Shown: positions 8,063-17,147, counted from the first letter of the stretch. The stretch is 64,000 nucleotides of DNA from Streptomyces sp. CB00455 (GCF_001905445.1 NZ_LIVQ01000005.1:310001-374000), one strand, 5' to 3'. The notes: generated from the letters alone by a model not told the origin. Translations and numbers: made by a program.

Positions 8063-8637
8063 GCCCGCAGGAGGCGCGCGCGAGCGACCCGCGCACGGCC
8101 AGGACGAAGGCACGGCTGCGCGACGCCCTCCTCGCCGAGTGCGCCGCCCGGCCGCTCGCCGAGGTGGGCGTCTCGGCGGTGGTCCGCCGGGCGGGCGTCG
8201 GCCGCGCCACCTTCTACCTGCACTACGAGGACCTCACCGCGCTCGCCGTGGACGCCTGCGCCGATGTGGTGCACGCGGCGGTCGACGCCCTGCACGCCTG
8301 GCAGACCGGCTCGGCGGCGCCCCCGCCCCGGCGGCCCCCCGCCGCGCTGGCCGCCTTCCTGGCGGAGGCGGCCGGCCGCGCGCCGCTCTACCGCGCCCTG
8401 CTCCTGCCGGGCGGCCGCGGTCCGCTCGGCGAACGTCTCCACCGGGAGCTGCGCGAGCGCGCCAGGGCCGAACGGGCGGCGGCCGGCGCCACCCACCCGG
8501 AGCTGGTGGCCTCGGCGGTCGCGGGGGCCTTCACCGGCGTCCTGGCGGACTGGCTCCACGGCTGGGCCCCGGCGGATCCGGCCGCCCTGGCCGACCACCT
8601 GTGGCGGCTGCTGGCGGCCCTCCACCGCGCCCTCTGA
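8059..8637 (+). CDS. TetR family transcriptional regulator
   Basis: 192 residues. The N-terminal helix-turn-helix reads VGVSAVVRRAGVGRATFYLH, followed by YEDL, which is typical TetR. The C-terminal part is a helical ligand-binding domain with an Ala/Pro-rich linker. The GTG start overlaps the DUF1304 stop. It is the natural candidate to bind the palindrome at 7637-7670 and to control DUF1304 and itself. The inducer is unknown. Confidence 0.9.
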   Translation: MSPQEARASDPRTARTKARLRDALLAECAARPLAEVGVSAVVRRAGVGRATFYLHYEDLTALAVDACADVVHAAVDALHAWQTGSAAPPPRRPPAALAAFLAEAAGRAPLYRALLLPGGRGPLGERLHRELRERARAERAAAGATHPELVASAVAGAFTGVLADWLHGWAPADPAALADHLWRLLAALHRAL

Positions 8638-8645
8638 ACACCAAG

Positions 8646-8673
8646 GAGCCCCGCCGGATGAGCGGCGGGGCTC
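8646..8673. terminator. Bidirectional terminator
   Basis: An 11-bp stem, GAGCCCCGCCG (8646-8656) with CGGCGGGGCTC (8663-8673), and loop GATGAG. It lies between the convergent tetR and cold-shock genes. Confidence 0.85.
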
Positions 8674-8705
8674 GGCTCACGGGCCGGGCGGCTCGTGGAG
8701 CGGCA

Positions 8706-8912
8706 TCACGAGAGGGGGACCACCTGCTCGGCCTGGGGGCCCTTGGGGCCCTGGGTGACGTTGTACTCGACCCTCGCGTTCTCCTCCAGCGACTTGAAGC
8801 CGGTGGCCTCGATGGCGGAGAAGTGCACGAACACGTCCGGGCCGCCGTCGTCCTGCTGGATGAAGCCGAACCCCTTCTCGGAGTTGAACCACTTCACGAT
8901 GCCTGTTGCCAT
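8706..8912 (-). CDS. Cold-shock protein, CspA family
   Basis: 68 residues, the full family length. RNP1 is KGFGFI and RNP2 is VFVHFSAI, in the standard frame MATGIVKWFNSEKGFGFI. Such proteins are cytoplasmic RNA/ssDNA-binding chaperones. The ATG at 8912 has a purine-rich leader. The roughly 190 bp upstream (8913-9103), before the next gene ends, must hold the promoter and the 5' leader. No clear cold-shock box was identified. Confidence 0.97.
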   Translation of the reverse strand: MATGIVKWFNSEKGFGFIQQDDGGPDVFVHFSAIEATGFKSLEENARVEYNVTQGPKGPQAEQVVPLS

Positions 8913-9103
8913 CTCGCTGATCCTTCTCAACGTTCCACTGCGGGCCGCACGCGCGGCCGTTTCGATCCTGCCCAACGCTCTTGCGGAGCACACGCCGGAC
9001 GCGGCCAACCGGGGGCGTGCCGCGCAATCGAACTTCCGGCCGCACCGTTTGCGCATCGGGGGAACGGGCCCGGCCGGACGCACATCGACCTGGCGCGGAC
9101 GGC

Positions 9104-9472
9104 TCACGAGCCGCCCTCGGCGGCCGGCAGCGGCGCCGCGGAACGAGGCCGGGGAGACACCCCGCGGGCTCGCCCCGGGCGGCCGGCCCGGCAGCCGAGG
9201 CACTCGGCGTGACCCGAGCGGGCGGCGGTGTCCCGCGTGCGCCAGTTCCGCCCGGCCTCCGGGCGGGGCCCGCTCGCCTTCCCCCAGCCCGCGAGGTGCA
9301 GCAGCCAGGTGACGACTCCGGCCGCGGCCACGACGCCGAGGCCCAGCCAGATGCCGGGGACCCAGGCCGCGCACAGGGCGATGCCCGACCCGGTGAAACC
9401 GAGCAGGGCCAGCCCGGTACCGGTCCAGCCGGCCACCGTGTGGCCGAGATCGACGTCTCCGTGGGCGCTCAT
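9104..9472 (-). CDS. HGxxPAAW-type small membrane protein
   Basis: 122 residues. The start MSAHGDVDLGHTVAGW is a variant of the actinobacterial HGxxPAAW motif. Two membrane spans follow, around WTGTGLALLGFTGSGIALC and WLGLGVVAAAGVVTWLL, and then a polar tail with CLGC. Function is unknown. Its start faces the marR gene about 110 bp away, across an AT-rich stretch with a perfect palindrome, so MarR may regulate it. Confidence 0.85.
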   Translation of the reverse strand: MSAHGDVDLGHTVAGWTGTGLALLGFTGSGIALCAAWVPGIWLGLGVVAAAGVVTWLLHLAGWGKASGPRPEAGRNWRTRDTAARSGHAECLGCRAGRPGRARGVSPRPRSAAPLPAAEGGS

Positions 9473-9550
9473 GGTATGTGGTTCTCCCTGGTAGGACGGG
9501 GCGGCGACGGGGCAGCAGTAGGCTCGGAGCAGGGTCATTTATCTCACGAG

Positions 9551-9574
9551 CTAAGTAACTTAGATACTAAGGAG
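9551..9574. promoter_or_regulatory. MarR operator in the divergent intergenic region
   Basis: CTAAGTAACTTAG (9551-9563) is a perfect 13-bp palindrome. A second CTAA...TTAG pair overlaps the downstream AAGGAG ribosome binding site. This AT-rich island in a GC-rich genome lies between the divergent membrane-protein and marR genes, so MarR probably represses both. Confidence 0.7.
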
Positions 9575-9581
9575 TATTAGG

Positions 9582-10076
9582 GTGCAGGGCAAGCCCCGCC
9601 CCCCGGCCACGGCCGCGGAGGCGCTGTCGCGCATGGATCAGTACGTCGCCCTGGGCATCGTCGGCCAGCAGGAGGTGGCGCAGCTCCTCGGGCTCAACGT
9701 CACCGACCTGACCTGCCTCGGCCACATCCTGGGCGCCGCGGAGAACCCCTTGTCCGCGGGCGACCTCGCCGAGCTCGTGGACCTCACCACGGGCGCCGTC
9801 ACCGGGGTGCTCAACCGGCTGGAACGTGCGGGCTACGCGCGGCGCCGGCCCGACCCCGCCGACCGCCGCCGGGTGCGGGTCGTCGCGGATCCCACCGCCG
9901 CCGCCCGCGTCGTCGCGGTCTACCAGCCGCTCTACGACCGCCTCGGGGACCTGTTCGCCGACTACACCCCCGACGAGATCGCCGTGATCGCCGACTGGTT
10001 CGGCCGCGCGGCGGGCGAGGTCCGCGCCCACTGCGCACGGCTGCGGGCGGGCGGGACGGACACCGGGGAGGTCTAG
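9582..10076 (+). CDS. MarR family transcriptional regulator
   Basis: 164 residues with the MarR winged helix: LSAGDLAELVDLTTGAVTGV, then LNRLERAGYARRRPDPADRR, the recognition helix and wing. GTG 9582 follows AAGGAG at seven bases. The palindrome just upstream fits autoregulation. The C-terminal dimerisation helices are complete. The ligand is unknown. Confidence 0.93.
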   Translation: MQGKPRPPATAAEALSRMDQYVALGIVGQQEVAQLLGLNVTDLTCLGHILGAAENPLSAGDLAELVDLTTGAVTGVLNRLERAGYARRRPDPADRRRVRVVADPTAAARVVAVYQPLYDRLGDLFADYTPDEIAVIADWFGRAAGEVRAHCARLRAGGTDTGEV

Positions 10077-10144
10077 GCCCCGCTGGTACCATGGGCGGTT
10101 GACCATCTTCTTCGACCGCTTCTTCTTCCTTCGAAAGGTTCTGC

Positions 10145-11632
10145 ATGAGGAACCCGTCAGCTCATGGGCGCTTCGGTGTGAAGGGAGCTGCCAAGACCGG
10201 GACGAAATCCGGTGGCAAGCCCCCCCGGAGCACCGGGCCGCAGGGTGAGTTCACGACGCACCAGCCGAAGAATCCGGCGCTGCCGCCGGTGGCGTCGTTC
10301 TCCGAGCTCGACCTGCCCCGTGAGCTGGTGACGACGATGGCCGCTCTGGGGGTGGAGGAGCCCTTCCCCATCCAGGCGGCGACGCTCCCGAACGCACTGG
10401 CCGGCCGGGACATCCTCGGCCGCGGCCGTACCGGATCCGGCAAGACCCTCGCCTTCGGCCTGGCCCTGCTCGCGCGCACGGCGGGCCACCGGGCGGACCC
10501 CAAGCGCCCGCTCGCGCTGGTCCTCGTCCCGACGCGCGAACTGGCGCAGCAGGTGACCGAGGCGCTGACCCCGTACGCCGAGGCCCTGGACGTGCGGATG
10601 GCGACGGTCGTCGGCGGCCTGTCCATCGGACGGCAGGTGAGTGCGCTGCGTACCGGCGCCGAGGTCGTGGTGGCCACCCCGGGACGCCTGAGCGACCTCG
10701 TCGGCCGGCGCGACGTCCACCTCGAACGCGTACGGATCACCGTGCTGGACGAGGCCGACCAGATGTGCGACATGGGCTTCATGCCGCAGGTCACGGAGCT
10801 GCTGGACCAGGTGCACCACGCGGGGCAGCGCATGCTGTTCTCGGCGACCCTGGACCGCAACGTGGACCAGCTGGTGCGCACGTACCTGACCGACCCCGTC
10901 GCGCACTCCGTCGACCCCCAGGCCGGCGCGGTGACCACGATGGACCACCACGTGCTGCACATCCACGCGGCGGACAAGATCTCGGCGGCGACCGAGATCG
11001 CGGCACGCGACAACCGGGTGCTGATGTTCCTCGACACCAAGCACGGGGTCGACCAGTTCGTGAAGCACCTGCGGGCCATGGGCGTACGCGCTGAGGGGCT
11101 GCACAGCGGCAAGTCGCAGCCGCAGCGCACCCGGACGCTGGCGCAGTTCAAGACCGGGGCGGTGACGGTCCTCGTCGCGACCAACGTCGCGGCGCGCGGC
11201 ATCCACATCGACGACCTCGACCTCGTGGTCAACGTCGATCCGCCCGCCGACCACAAGGACTACCTGCACCGGGGCGGCCGGACCGCCCGCGCCGGCGAGT
11301 CCGGCCGGGTCGTCACGCTCGTCACCCCGAACCAGCGCCGGGACATGGTCCGGCTGATGTCGGACGCCCGGATCCGGCCCACCATCACCCAGGTGCGGTC
11401 CGGTGAGGCGGCCCTGAGCCGGATCACCGGCGCCAGGACGCCGTCCGGCGTGCCGCTGGCCGGGTCCGCGCCCACCGACGCCAAGGGCAGGCCCTCGGGC
11501 TCGGACCTCGGCTTCCGCGGTATCGGCACCCGCCCGGGGCGGCCGGGCCGGGGCAAGGAGTCCCGCAAGACGATGGAGGCCCGGCAGACCGCCGAGGCCC
11601 GGCGCGCGGCGCGGGTGCGCAAGGGCATCTGA
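10145..11632 (+). CDS. DEAD-box RNA helicase
   Basis: 495 residues. Q motif in LGVEEPFPIQAA, motif I GRTGSGKT (Lys100), Ia PTRELAQQ, Ib TPGR, II DEAD (Asp202-Asp205), III SAT, V VATNVAARGIHI and VI HRGGRTARAG are all present. An Arg/Lys-rich tail (GRPGRGKESRKTMEARQT) would bind RNA. It unwinds RNA duplexes with ATP, probably in ribosome assembly, decay or cold adaptation. The long 5' leader with Cys/Ser-like pyrimidine runs and a GAAAGG site upstream of the ATG may be regulatory. It is an independent unit. Confidence 0.96.
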   Translation: MRNPSAHGRFGVKGAAKTGTKSGGKPPRSTGPQGEFTTHQPKNPALPPVASFSELDLPRELVTTMAALGVEEPFPIQAATLPNALAGRDILGRGRTGSGKTLAFGLALLARTAGHRADPKRPLALVLVPTRELAQQVTEALTPYAEALDVRMATVVGGLSIGRQVSALRTGAEVVVATPGRLSDLVGRRDVHLERVRITVLDEADQMCDMGFMPQVTELLDQVHHAGQRMLFSATLDRNVDQLVRTYLTDPVAHSVDPQAGAVTTMDHHVLHIHAADKISAATEIAARDNRVLMFLDTKHGVDQFVKHLRAMGVRAEGLHSGKSQPQRTRTLAQFKTGAVTVLVATNVAARGIHIDDLDLVVNVDPPADHKDYLHRGGRTARAGESGRVVTLVTPNQRRDMVRLMSDARIRPTITQVRSGEAALSRITGARTPSGVPLAGSAPTDAKGRPSGSDLGFRGIGTRPGRPGRGKESRKTMEARQTAEARRAARVRKGI

Positions 11633-11735
11633 CGCCGTCCGGGCCGCCCGTCCGGGCCGCCCTCCCGGGCCGACGCGGGGCCTGCGGCCTTCCCGGCGCG
11701 CCGCCCCCGAGCCGGTCGGGGCGGGCCCGGGGGCG

Positions 11736-11754
11736 CGGCCCGGGGACCGGGCCG
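11736..11754. terminator. GC-rich hairpin between convergent genes
   Basis: CGGCCCGG (11736-11743) pairs with CCGGGCCG (11747-11754) over a three-base loop. It lies just beyond the methyltransferase stop and about 100 bp past the helicase stop. Confidence 0.5.
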
Positions 11755-11764
11755 GGCGGTGCGG

Positions 11765-12685
11765 TCAGTGTCGCCGCCGCCGCGCGGCCACGATCCTGCG
11801 GGTGACGACCGGCGGCAGCAGGTCCTTGGCCAACCTGCGCCAGCGCGCTCCCGGGCGCCGGACGGGGCCGGGCGCGGGCGCCGCCACGGGCGCCGGGCGC
11901 AGCGGCTGCGGAGGCTCCGGCGGTACGGCGCCCTGGTTCCCGATGCGCACGAGCGGGCGGCCGGCGATCGTGTCGATCCCGTGCCAGAGGTCCGCGCGGC
12001 CCTCCAGCCACGCCAGCAGCTCCGCCTGGTGGGGAGCGGGATCGCCCCACGTCGCGTAGAGCTTCGAGGCGGAGACGCAGATGGGCCGCAGCTCCCCGGT
12101 CACCACCGCGGACCAGACCGCCGCCGCCACCCCGGGGCAGTGCTCGGAGCGGTAGTCGTCGAACACGACGACCGCGCCCGGCGCCCCGACGATGCGCGAG
12201 GAGGCGATGTCCGTGACGACGTGCTCGAAAAGGTGGGAGGCGTCGACATGGATGAAACGGCAGCTTCCCGGGCGCACGCGCTCGGCGACGACCGAGGTCG
12301 GTGCCTGAATGACCGTCGGCAGCGCCGCGTGGAAGGCCATGTAGTTCACCTCGAACCCGCGGCGGGTGAGGGTCGGGTAGGAGGAGCGGTTCTCCTCGAG
12401 GTTGGAGTCGTCCACCGCGGGCGAGTCGAAGAGGTCGCAGACGGTCAGCTCCTCGCCGGGCCTGAGGTAGCGCCCGAGGAAGATCGCGCTCTTGCCCAGG
12501 AAGGCGCCGAGCTCCAGCAGATCACCCGGCTTCTCGGCGTCGTCGTTCTGCCGTCCCAGGAACCAGTCGAACAGCACCTGGTCGTACGTCGAGAACCAGC
12601 CCTTGACCTCGCTGTATGCGGTGGGGGCGGTCGGGTCGGCGACCCCGTCGGGGGTGGTGACGGGGGCCTGCGAAACTTGCGACAC
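11765..12685 (-). CDS. Class I SAM-dependent methyltransferase (Methyltransf_24 type)
   Basis: 306 residues. Motif I is LLELGAFLGKSAIFLG. FIHVDASHLFEHVVTD and VVVFDDYRSEHCPGV match the acidic strand-ends of the Rossmann core seen in the cephalosporin-hydroxylase-like methyltransferases near sugar and glycan loci. The basic Pro/Arg-rich C-terminus (from about 255) is variable. The start is a GTG with GGAGG about ten bases upstream. The substrate is not evident from the neighbours. About 255 bp of non-coding DNA lies upstream. Confidence 0.75.
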   Translation of the reverse strand: MSQVSQAPVTTPDGVADPTAPTAYSEVKGWFSTYDQVLFDWFLGRQNDDAEKPGDLLELGAFLGKSAIFLGRYLRPGEELTVCDLFDSPAVDDSNLEENRSSYPTLTRRGFEVNYMAFHAALPTVIQAPTSVVAERVRPGSCRFIHVDASHLFEHVVTDIASSRIVGAPGAVVVFDDYRSEHCPGVAAAVWSAVVTGELRPICVSASKLYATWGDPAPHQAELLAWLEGRADLWHGIDTIAGRPLVRIGNQGAVPPEPPQPLRPAPVAAPAPGPVRRPGARWRRLAKDLLPPVVTRRIVAARRRRH

Positions 12686-12940
12686 GGAGAGTCATCCTCC
12701 AGCGGAACGGCATCGGTTTACGCACTGACACCCGGCCGGGTAACGGCACCTTAAGGCCCGGAAGCAACGCTGGCGAGCCTCCTGGACGCTTGCCCTGGAA
12801 TGCGTGGGCCTGCCCCCCTCCACGATGCACCCGTCCGACGACCGTGCGCCCCGGCCGCCCGGCTCCGCTCTCCCCGGGCGGCGGCGGCCGGCGGCGGTCG
12901 GCGGCCGCTCCGGTCGCGCTGCGGACTCCCGTCCGGCGGG

Positions 12941-13411
12941 TCAGGCCACGGCGCGACGGCGCAGACGCTCGGCGGCGGTGTTGCGGACCCGGCGGGTGCG
13001 GGCGGAGCCGGCGAGCAGGCGCAGGGCTTCACAGGAGGTCAGGGACTGGGCGGCGGTGCGCTGGCACCAGTCGGAGGCGGCGACGAGCTCCGCCGCGGAC
13101 CAGGGTTCGCCGCTGGTGATGGCCTTCAGCAGGGTCCACTCGCGCAGCCGGCGCTCGGGGAAGGCGCGGCCGGCGAGCGCGGCGGTCATGGCCTGCGCCC
13201 AGGCGGGGAACCCTTCTTCGGCCAGCAGCCGGGCTGCCCGGCGGTTGAGGTGGGTGACGACCGCGCTCTCGGCCATCACCGGGTCGGGATCGCGCAGGAC
13301 GGCGGCCACGGCCTCGGCCTCGGCGGGCCCGCCCGGCGCCACGGCCAGGGACTCCAGGTGGCGGCCGTAGCGCCAGTGTTCGGGCGGGATCGGGGTGTCG
13401 GGGCGCTTCAC
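12941..13411 (-). CDS. Conserved hypothetical, helical-repeat protein
   Basis: 156 residues from GTG 13411. The sequence is helical (HLESLAVAPGGPAEAEAV, MAESAVVTHLNRRAARLLAE, then WSAAELVAASDWCQRTAAQS) and resembles short HEAT-like helical pairs found in streptomycete proteins of unknown role. There is no signal peptide or membrane segment. The GTG overlaps the stop of a possible small upstream gene (GTGA), which supports both. No function can be proposed. Confidence 0.6.
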   Translation of the reverse strand: MKRPDTPIPPEHWRYGRHLESLAVAPGGPAEAEAVAAVLRDPDPVMAESAVVTHLNRRAARLLAEEGFPAWAQAMTAALAGRAFPERRLREWTLLKAITSGEPWSAAELVAASDWCQRTAAQSLTSCEALRLLAGSARTRRVRNTAAERLRRRAVA

Positions 13412-13692
13412 CGGCCGCCGCCTTCCCGGACGTCGCCTGCCCGGCCGCCGTCCGGCGCGAGCGCCCGGTCGGCCTCGGTGTCGCGCGCGCGGTGGCGACG
13501 GGTGAGCCGGGCGCCGCACTCGGCCGCAGCGGCGTCGGCCCGCGGCGCGCCGACGGAGCCCGACGGGCCGGGCCGCCCGCACCCGGCACCGACGACGGAC
13601 CGGCCGCGACCGCGGCCGCCTGCCACGAGCCCGCCCGGGACCTGGTGCGGCATGCCGACGGTGTGCCGCTGCGTCTGCGTTCCTCTCCCCAT
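13408..13692 (-). CDS. Possible small protein upstream of the helical protein
   Basis: 94 residues from ATG 13692, very rich in Gly, Arg and Ala. It contains AECGARLTRRHRARD but no recognisable domain. The only real support is that its stop overlaps the GTG of the next gene in a GTGA junction. Codon-position GC bias would decide; the composition could also be non-coding high-GC DNA. Confidence 0.3.
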   Translation of the reverse strand: MGRGTQTQRHTVGMPHQVPGGLVAGGRGRGRSVVGAGCGRPGPSGSVGAPRADAAAAECGARLTRRHRARDTEADRALAPDGGRAGDVREGGGR

Positions 13693-13906
13693 GGCACCCA
13701 TTCCACACGACCGGCGTGAACGGCAGGCGGCCAGGGTGCCGTCGGGGCGGTGGGCGGAGCGGGCGGTGGCGGCAGCGAACGGCGGGGGGAGCTGCCGGGG
13801 GCTTCGGCAGAGGGAGGGCGGCGACTGGAGGTACGCCGTCGGGTGGTCGCGGCGAGCCGTCCGGGGTCGACCGTCCGCAGTCGGCGGCGGCCGTCGGCGG
13901 GCCGCG

Positions 13907-13988
13907 GTCGGCAATCAGCTGTCCGTAGTCGACAGCCAGCTGTCCGTGGTCGGCAGTCAGCTTCCGTGGTCGCCAGTCAGCTGTCCGC
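13907..13988. repeat. Four imperfect 21-bp direct repeats
   Basis: Units begin with GTCGGCAATCAGCTGTCCG-like sequence at about 13907, 13928, 13949 and 13969, differing by a few substitutions and one deletion. They overlap the last codons and the stop of the SRPBCC gene. Confidence 0.75.
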
Positions 13989-14534
13989 GGGCCCGCCGGT
14001 CCCGTGCGTCTCGTACGCCTCGTGACCCCCGTACCCCCGGCCGGTGTCGTGCCCGGGTTCGGGCAGCGGGGCTCCGGTCTCCAGGAGGGTCTTGAGGCTG
14101 GAGGCGAGCAGCGGCCAGGCCCGACCGCACATGCCGATCAGCGTGCCGCCGGGCTGGAAGCCCTCGTGCAGGATGGTCAGCCGGGCGAGGGTGTCGCCGA
14201 CCGGCTCGATCTCGTAGGTCACCTTCGTACGCCGTTCCCGCGCCAGTTCGGCCCGCAGCTCCTCGTCGATCCCGGCCGAGGCCGCCCACTGCGGGGTGAA
14301 GGTGTGCCAGGTGTAGGAGAGCAGCCGGTCCGGGACGCACGCCAGGACCACCTGCCCGGGGTCGCTCGTGCGGGCCCCGTGCTCCACCCAGACCATCCGC
14401 GAGCCCACCGCCCAGTCGGTCTCGAAGCTCACGCCCCAGTACCTGCGGGTCAGGGCCGGTTCGGTGAGGGCCTGCCAGACCCGGTCGGGGTCGGCCTGGA
14501 CGTACAGGGTGTAGGTGATCGCGCTGTCGCTCAT
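13977..14534 (-). CDS. SRPBCC/AHSA1 domain protein
   Basis: 185 residues. The opening YTLYVQADPDRVWQALTEPA and RYWGVSFETDWAVGSRM, then LLSYTWHTF and VTYEIEPVGDTLARLTILHE, with FQPGG next, follow the AHSA1 (START-like) fold, which binds hydrophobic ligands. These genes often follow an ArsR repressor, but none is here. The ATG at 14534 is clear. The last residues (GTGGPADS) run into a 21-bp repeat block, so the C-terminus may have been altered by repeat expansion. Confidence 0.85.
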   Translation of the reverse strand: MSDSAITYTLYVQADPDRVWQALTEPALTRRYWGVSFETDWAVGSRMVWVEHGARTSDPGQVVLACVPDRLLSYTWHTFTPQWAASAGIDEELRAELARERRTKVTYEIEPVGDTLARLTILHEGFQPGGTLIGMCGRAWPLLASSLKTLLETGAPLPEPGHDTGRGYGGHEAYETHGTGGPADS

Positions 14535-15659
14535 GGCCCCATGCTGCGGGACCGCGGGTCGTGGACGCAGGATTTCCCGATAACGGTGGCGCCCGGCGCA
14601 GGCGCGGACGCGCGCCCGGCCGGCGGCGTCACCGGCCGGCGGCGCGATGCGGCAGTTCCGTGGGCGGGGTGCGGGTCGGGCGGGCGGGCAGATCCGGGTA
14701 CGGGCCGCGTGGGCCGCCGCCGGTTCGTGGAGGGCACGTGGGTGGCCGGACACCAGCCGCTCCGTTCTCGTACCTGCTCCGGGTGGCCCGCAGGGTGGAC
14801 CGTCGGCTGTGCGCAGGCGCGTGGTTCCCGGGTTACGGCGTCCCCGGGGGCGGCAGGAAGCAGCGCCGTCGGCGCCGCGCGCCTCCTTATGAGCGGGTTA
14901 CACGGGCACTGCTACCTTCCACGGGCGGACTGGCGGCATGAAAACCGCCGGTCCGACCACGTCACCGGGGCGGCGGTCCCCGGACATGCGGCGCCGCTCC
15001 CCCGGCGGTGGCCGGGCGGGCTCCGCGCGCTCGTACGGGGCCGGGCTCGGGGAGCTGGGCGAGCGGGCCGGGCTCGGCGCGATCAGCGACGCCGGAGCCG
15101 TCAGGGAGTTCGTGGCGCGCGGGGGTCAGCAGGGCCGGGCGCAGGCCGCGGCCGCATTCGCCGTGGCCACTGGATACGTGCGTGGATCCCACCGCCGCGC
15201 CGGGCGGCCCGCGTCCGGCGCGGCGGCGGCCCGGAGCCCGCTGCGTCATGGGCGCACGCGGTGTTGCCGCCAGGCCGCCAGGCCGCCTGCCCGGGGCCAC
15301 GGAGTCCGGGCCCCGTCGAGTCCGGTGAACCACCGGCGGGGCCGCTCCCGGTGGATGCGGCGTGGAGCCGTCCACGAGCGCGCCGCCGGACCCGCCCCGC
15401 GCGACCGCCCCCTGCCGGGCGGCCGAGCCCCGCCGGCCCACCCGCCCCATGGCGCCGCTCACGCCCCCGCCCAGGCCCCCCGCGCTGCCGCCGGCGCGGG
15501 CCACGTCCCGTCCCGCCGTGCCGCGTTCGTACGACACGACGGCCCTGTGCGCGACGGCCTGGGCAGGGTGTCGCTCTCCATCGTGGCTCTCTGCCGCTGA
15601 CGGAGCGTCCGGCGGATACCCTCGGAGCCGCACGGCCGACGACTCGGGGAGCAGGGGAC
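14535..15659. other. 1.1-kb stretch without a convincing gene
   Basis: Several frames are open, but they give Arg/Pro/Gly/Ala-rich low-complexity translations without domains. One small island, 15052-15110, translates as ELGERAGLGAISDAGAVRE and matches part of the poly(A)-polymerase-like module encoded at 21306-21368. The rest looks like decayed or spacer DNA. The promoter of the SUKH gene must lie at its right end. Confidence 0.6.
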
Positions 15660-17147
15660 ATGGACGACGCGGGAACGGGGGCGGCCGCGGCGGCGGTCCG
15701 CGCGCTGAAGCAGCTGGCGCGGCAGCGGCCGGACGAGGTCGAGCTGTTCGAGGGCTTCACCGAAGCGGAGCTGGACGGCTGGCCCGTTCCCGTCCCGGAG
15801 GGCGTCCGGGTGGTGCTGCGGGAGATCGGCGGGGTCGACACCGGGGACCACGAGTACCGCTTCGGGCCGCGCGGCCGCGCAGTGTTCGACGACGGCTACT
15901 GGACCCTTGGCGAGCTGGACTTCGGCGAGGGCTCGCTGATCGTCGCCACCGGTGCGGACGGCTGGGGTCCGGTCGTGGCCGTCAATCCGTGGAGCGGCGA
16001 TGCCGATGTGCGCGTCGAGGCGCCCGGGTTCACCGGCTGGCTCGCCGGTTTCACGCAGCGGCTCGCCGACGGTGTGACCGACCGGCCCGTCGTCCGGCAC
16101 TCGGTGGCGGCCGTCCCGACCGTCGAGGTCGCCGAAGGGACGGACAGCGTGCTGGCCGCACTCGTCGGGCGCGGCGACTCCCTCACCGACCTCGTGGACC
16201 TCGACGCCCTGCCCGGTTACCCGTGCGCGGTGGACTGGGAGCCGTACTTCTCCACCGCGTACAACACCGCCGACACCGGAAGCAGCGAGGTGCAGTACCG
16301 CATCGCGGGTGACGGCCGGGCGCTGCTGCTGCGCAGCGTGGTGAGCGGGGACTTCCTCGGACGGGCCGTGCGGCGGCACACGGTGCCGGCGGACGCACCG
16401 CGGCGCGCGGTCGCCGAACTGCGTTCCCTGGCAGCGCGGTTCGCGCAGTTCGTCGTGCTCGACGCGGGGGTCGCCGACTCCGTGATGGACGGCTGGCCGG
16501 TGGCGGTGCCCGAGGACGTGCGCACCGTCCTGCGGGAGATCGGCGCGGTGGCGGTGGCGGGGCTGCCCGCGCTACGGCTGCTGCCGGGGGATCCGGGGCA
16601 CGAGGTGGACCCGGAGGTGCACCGCATGCTGGGCGGCGACGGCACCTACTGGCCGCTGGCCCGGATCGGCTACGGGCGCAGCCACGCGCTCGCCCAGATC
16701 CGGCTCGACCCGGAGTCCGGCGAGTGGGGCTACGCGGTGTCCGTGCCCACCGGTGCGAAGGAGCTGGCGGAGTACCCCGAGGTGTCCCTGCTCGCCGAGT
16801 CCCTGGCTGACCTGCTGCTGACCTACGCCCGGTTGGCCCGCCGGGCCGCGGACCGGCCGGGTTTCGCGGGGCGGGTTCCCGAGGGCGCGCACTGGATGTT
16901 CTGCAACACGGGTGAGCCGTGGCCCCGGCCCGCGCCGGTCGGCGAGTGGGCCGGATCCGCGGACCCGCTGCTCGCGGCGGCCGCGCAACTGCCGGCCGGG
17001 ACGCACGCCGCGGACCTGCGGGCGGCTCCGATCCCGAGCGACCTGTGCTTCTACCGGGCGCGGGGCTGGCCGTACTCGGCCCGTCTGGACCGGCTCCACT
17101 TCGCGGCGGGCGGCCGGCTGGCTGCGGCGCTGCCGGCCGGCGCCTGA
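15660..17147 (+). CDS. Protein with two SMI1/KNR4 (SUKH)-like domains
   Basis: 495 residues. Two internal copies of a SUKH-like pattern are visible: MDGWPV or LDGWPV, then VPEGVRVVLREIGGV, later YWTLGELDFGEGSLIVA and a Trp-rich strand, at about residues 30-155, and again from MDGWPVAVPEDVRTVLREIG at about 275-400. SUKH proteins include immunity proteins of polymorphic toxins and other partner-binding proteins. ATG 15660 follows GCAGGGG; the same frame stays open far upstream without sense. It lies 286 bp ahead of the RNA-repair operon on the same strand. A link in function is only a guess. Confidence 0.7.
   Translation: MDDAGTGAAAAAVRALKQLARQRPDEVELFEGFTEAELDGWPVPVPEGVRVVLREIGGVDTGDHEYRFGPRGRAVFDDGYWTLGELDFGEGSLIVATGADGWGPVVAVNPWSGDADVRVEAPGFTGWLAGFTQRLADGVTDRPVVRHSVAAVPTVEVAEGTDSVLAALVGRGDSLTDLVDLDALPGYPCAVDWEPYFSTAYNTADTGSSEVQYRIAGDGRALLLRSVVSGDFLGRAVRRHTVPADAPRRAVAELRSLAARFAQFVVLDAGVADSVMDGWPVAVPEDVRTVLREIGAVAVAGLPALRLLPGDPGHEVDPEVHRMLGGDGTYWPLARIGYGRSHALAQIRLDPESGEWGYAVSVPTGAKELAEYPEVSLLAESLADLLLTYARLARRAADRPGFAGRVPEGAHWMFCNTGEPWPRPAPVGEWAGSADPLLAAAAQLPAGTHAADLRAAPIPSDLCFYRARGWPYSARLDRLHFAAGGRLAAALPAGA

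Noticed and set aside
12800..14095. Plus-strand open frames across the helical-protein genes
   Set aside because: Gly/Arg/Pro-rich translations without motifs; the minus strand carries the SRPBCC and helical proteins.
14004..15659. Continuous open frame upstream of the SUKH gene, which would make the protein over 1000 residues long
   Set aside because: The upstream part translates into low-complexity Arg/Gly/Pro sequence overlapping the SRPBCC gene antisense. The ATG at 15660 has a good ribosome binding site and matches domain borders.
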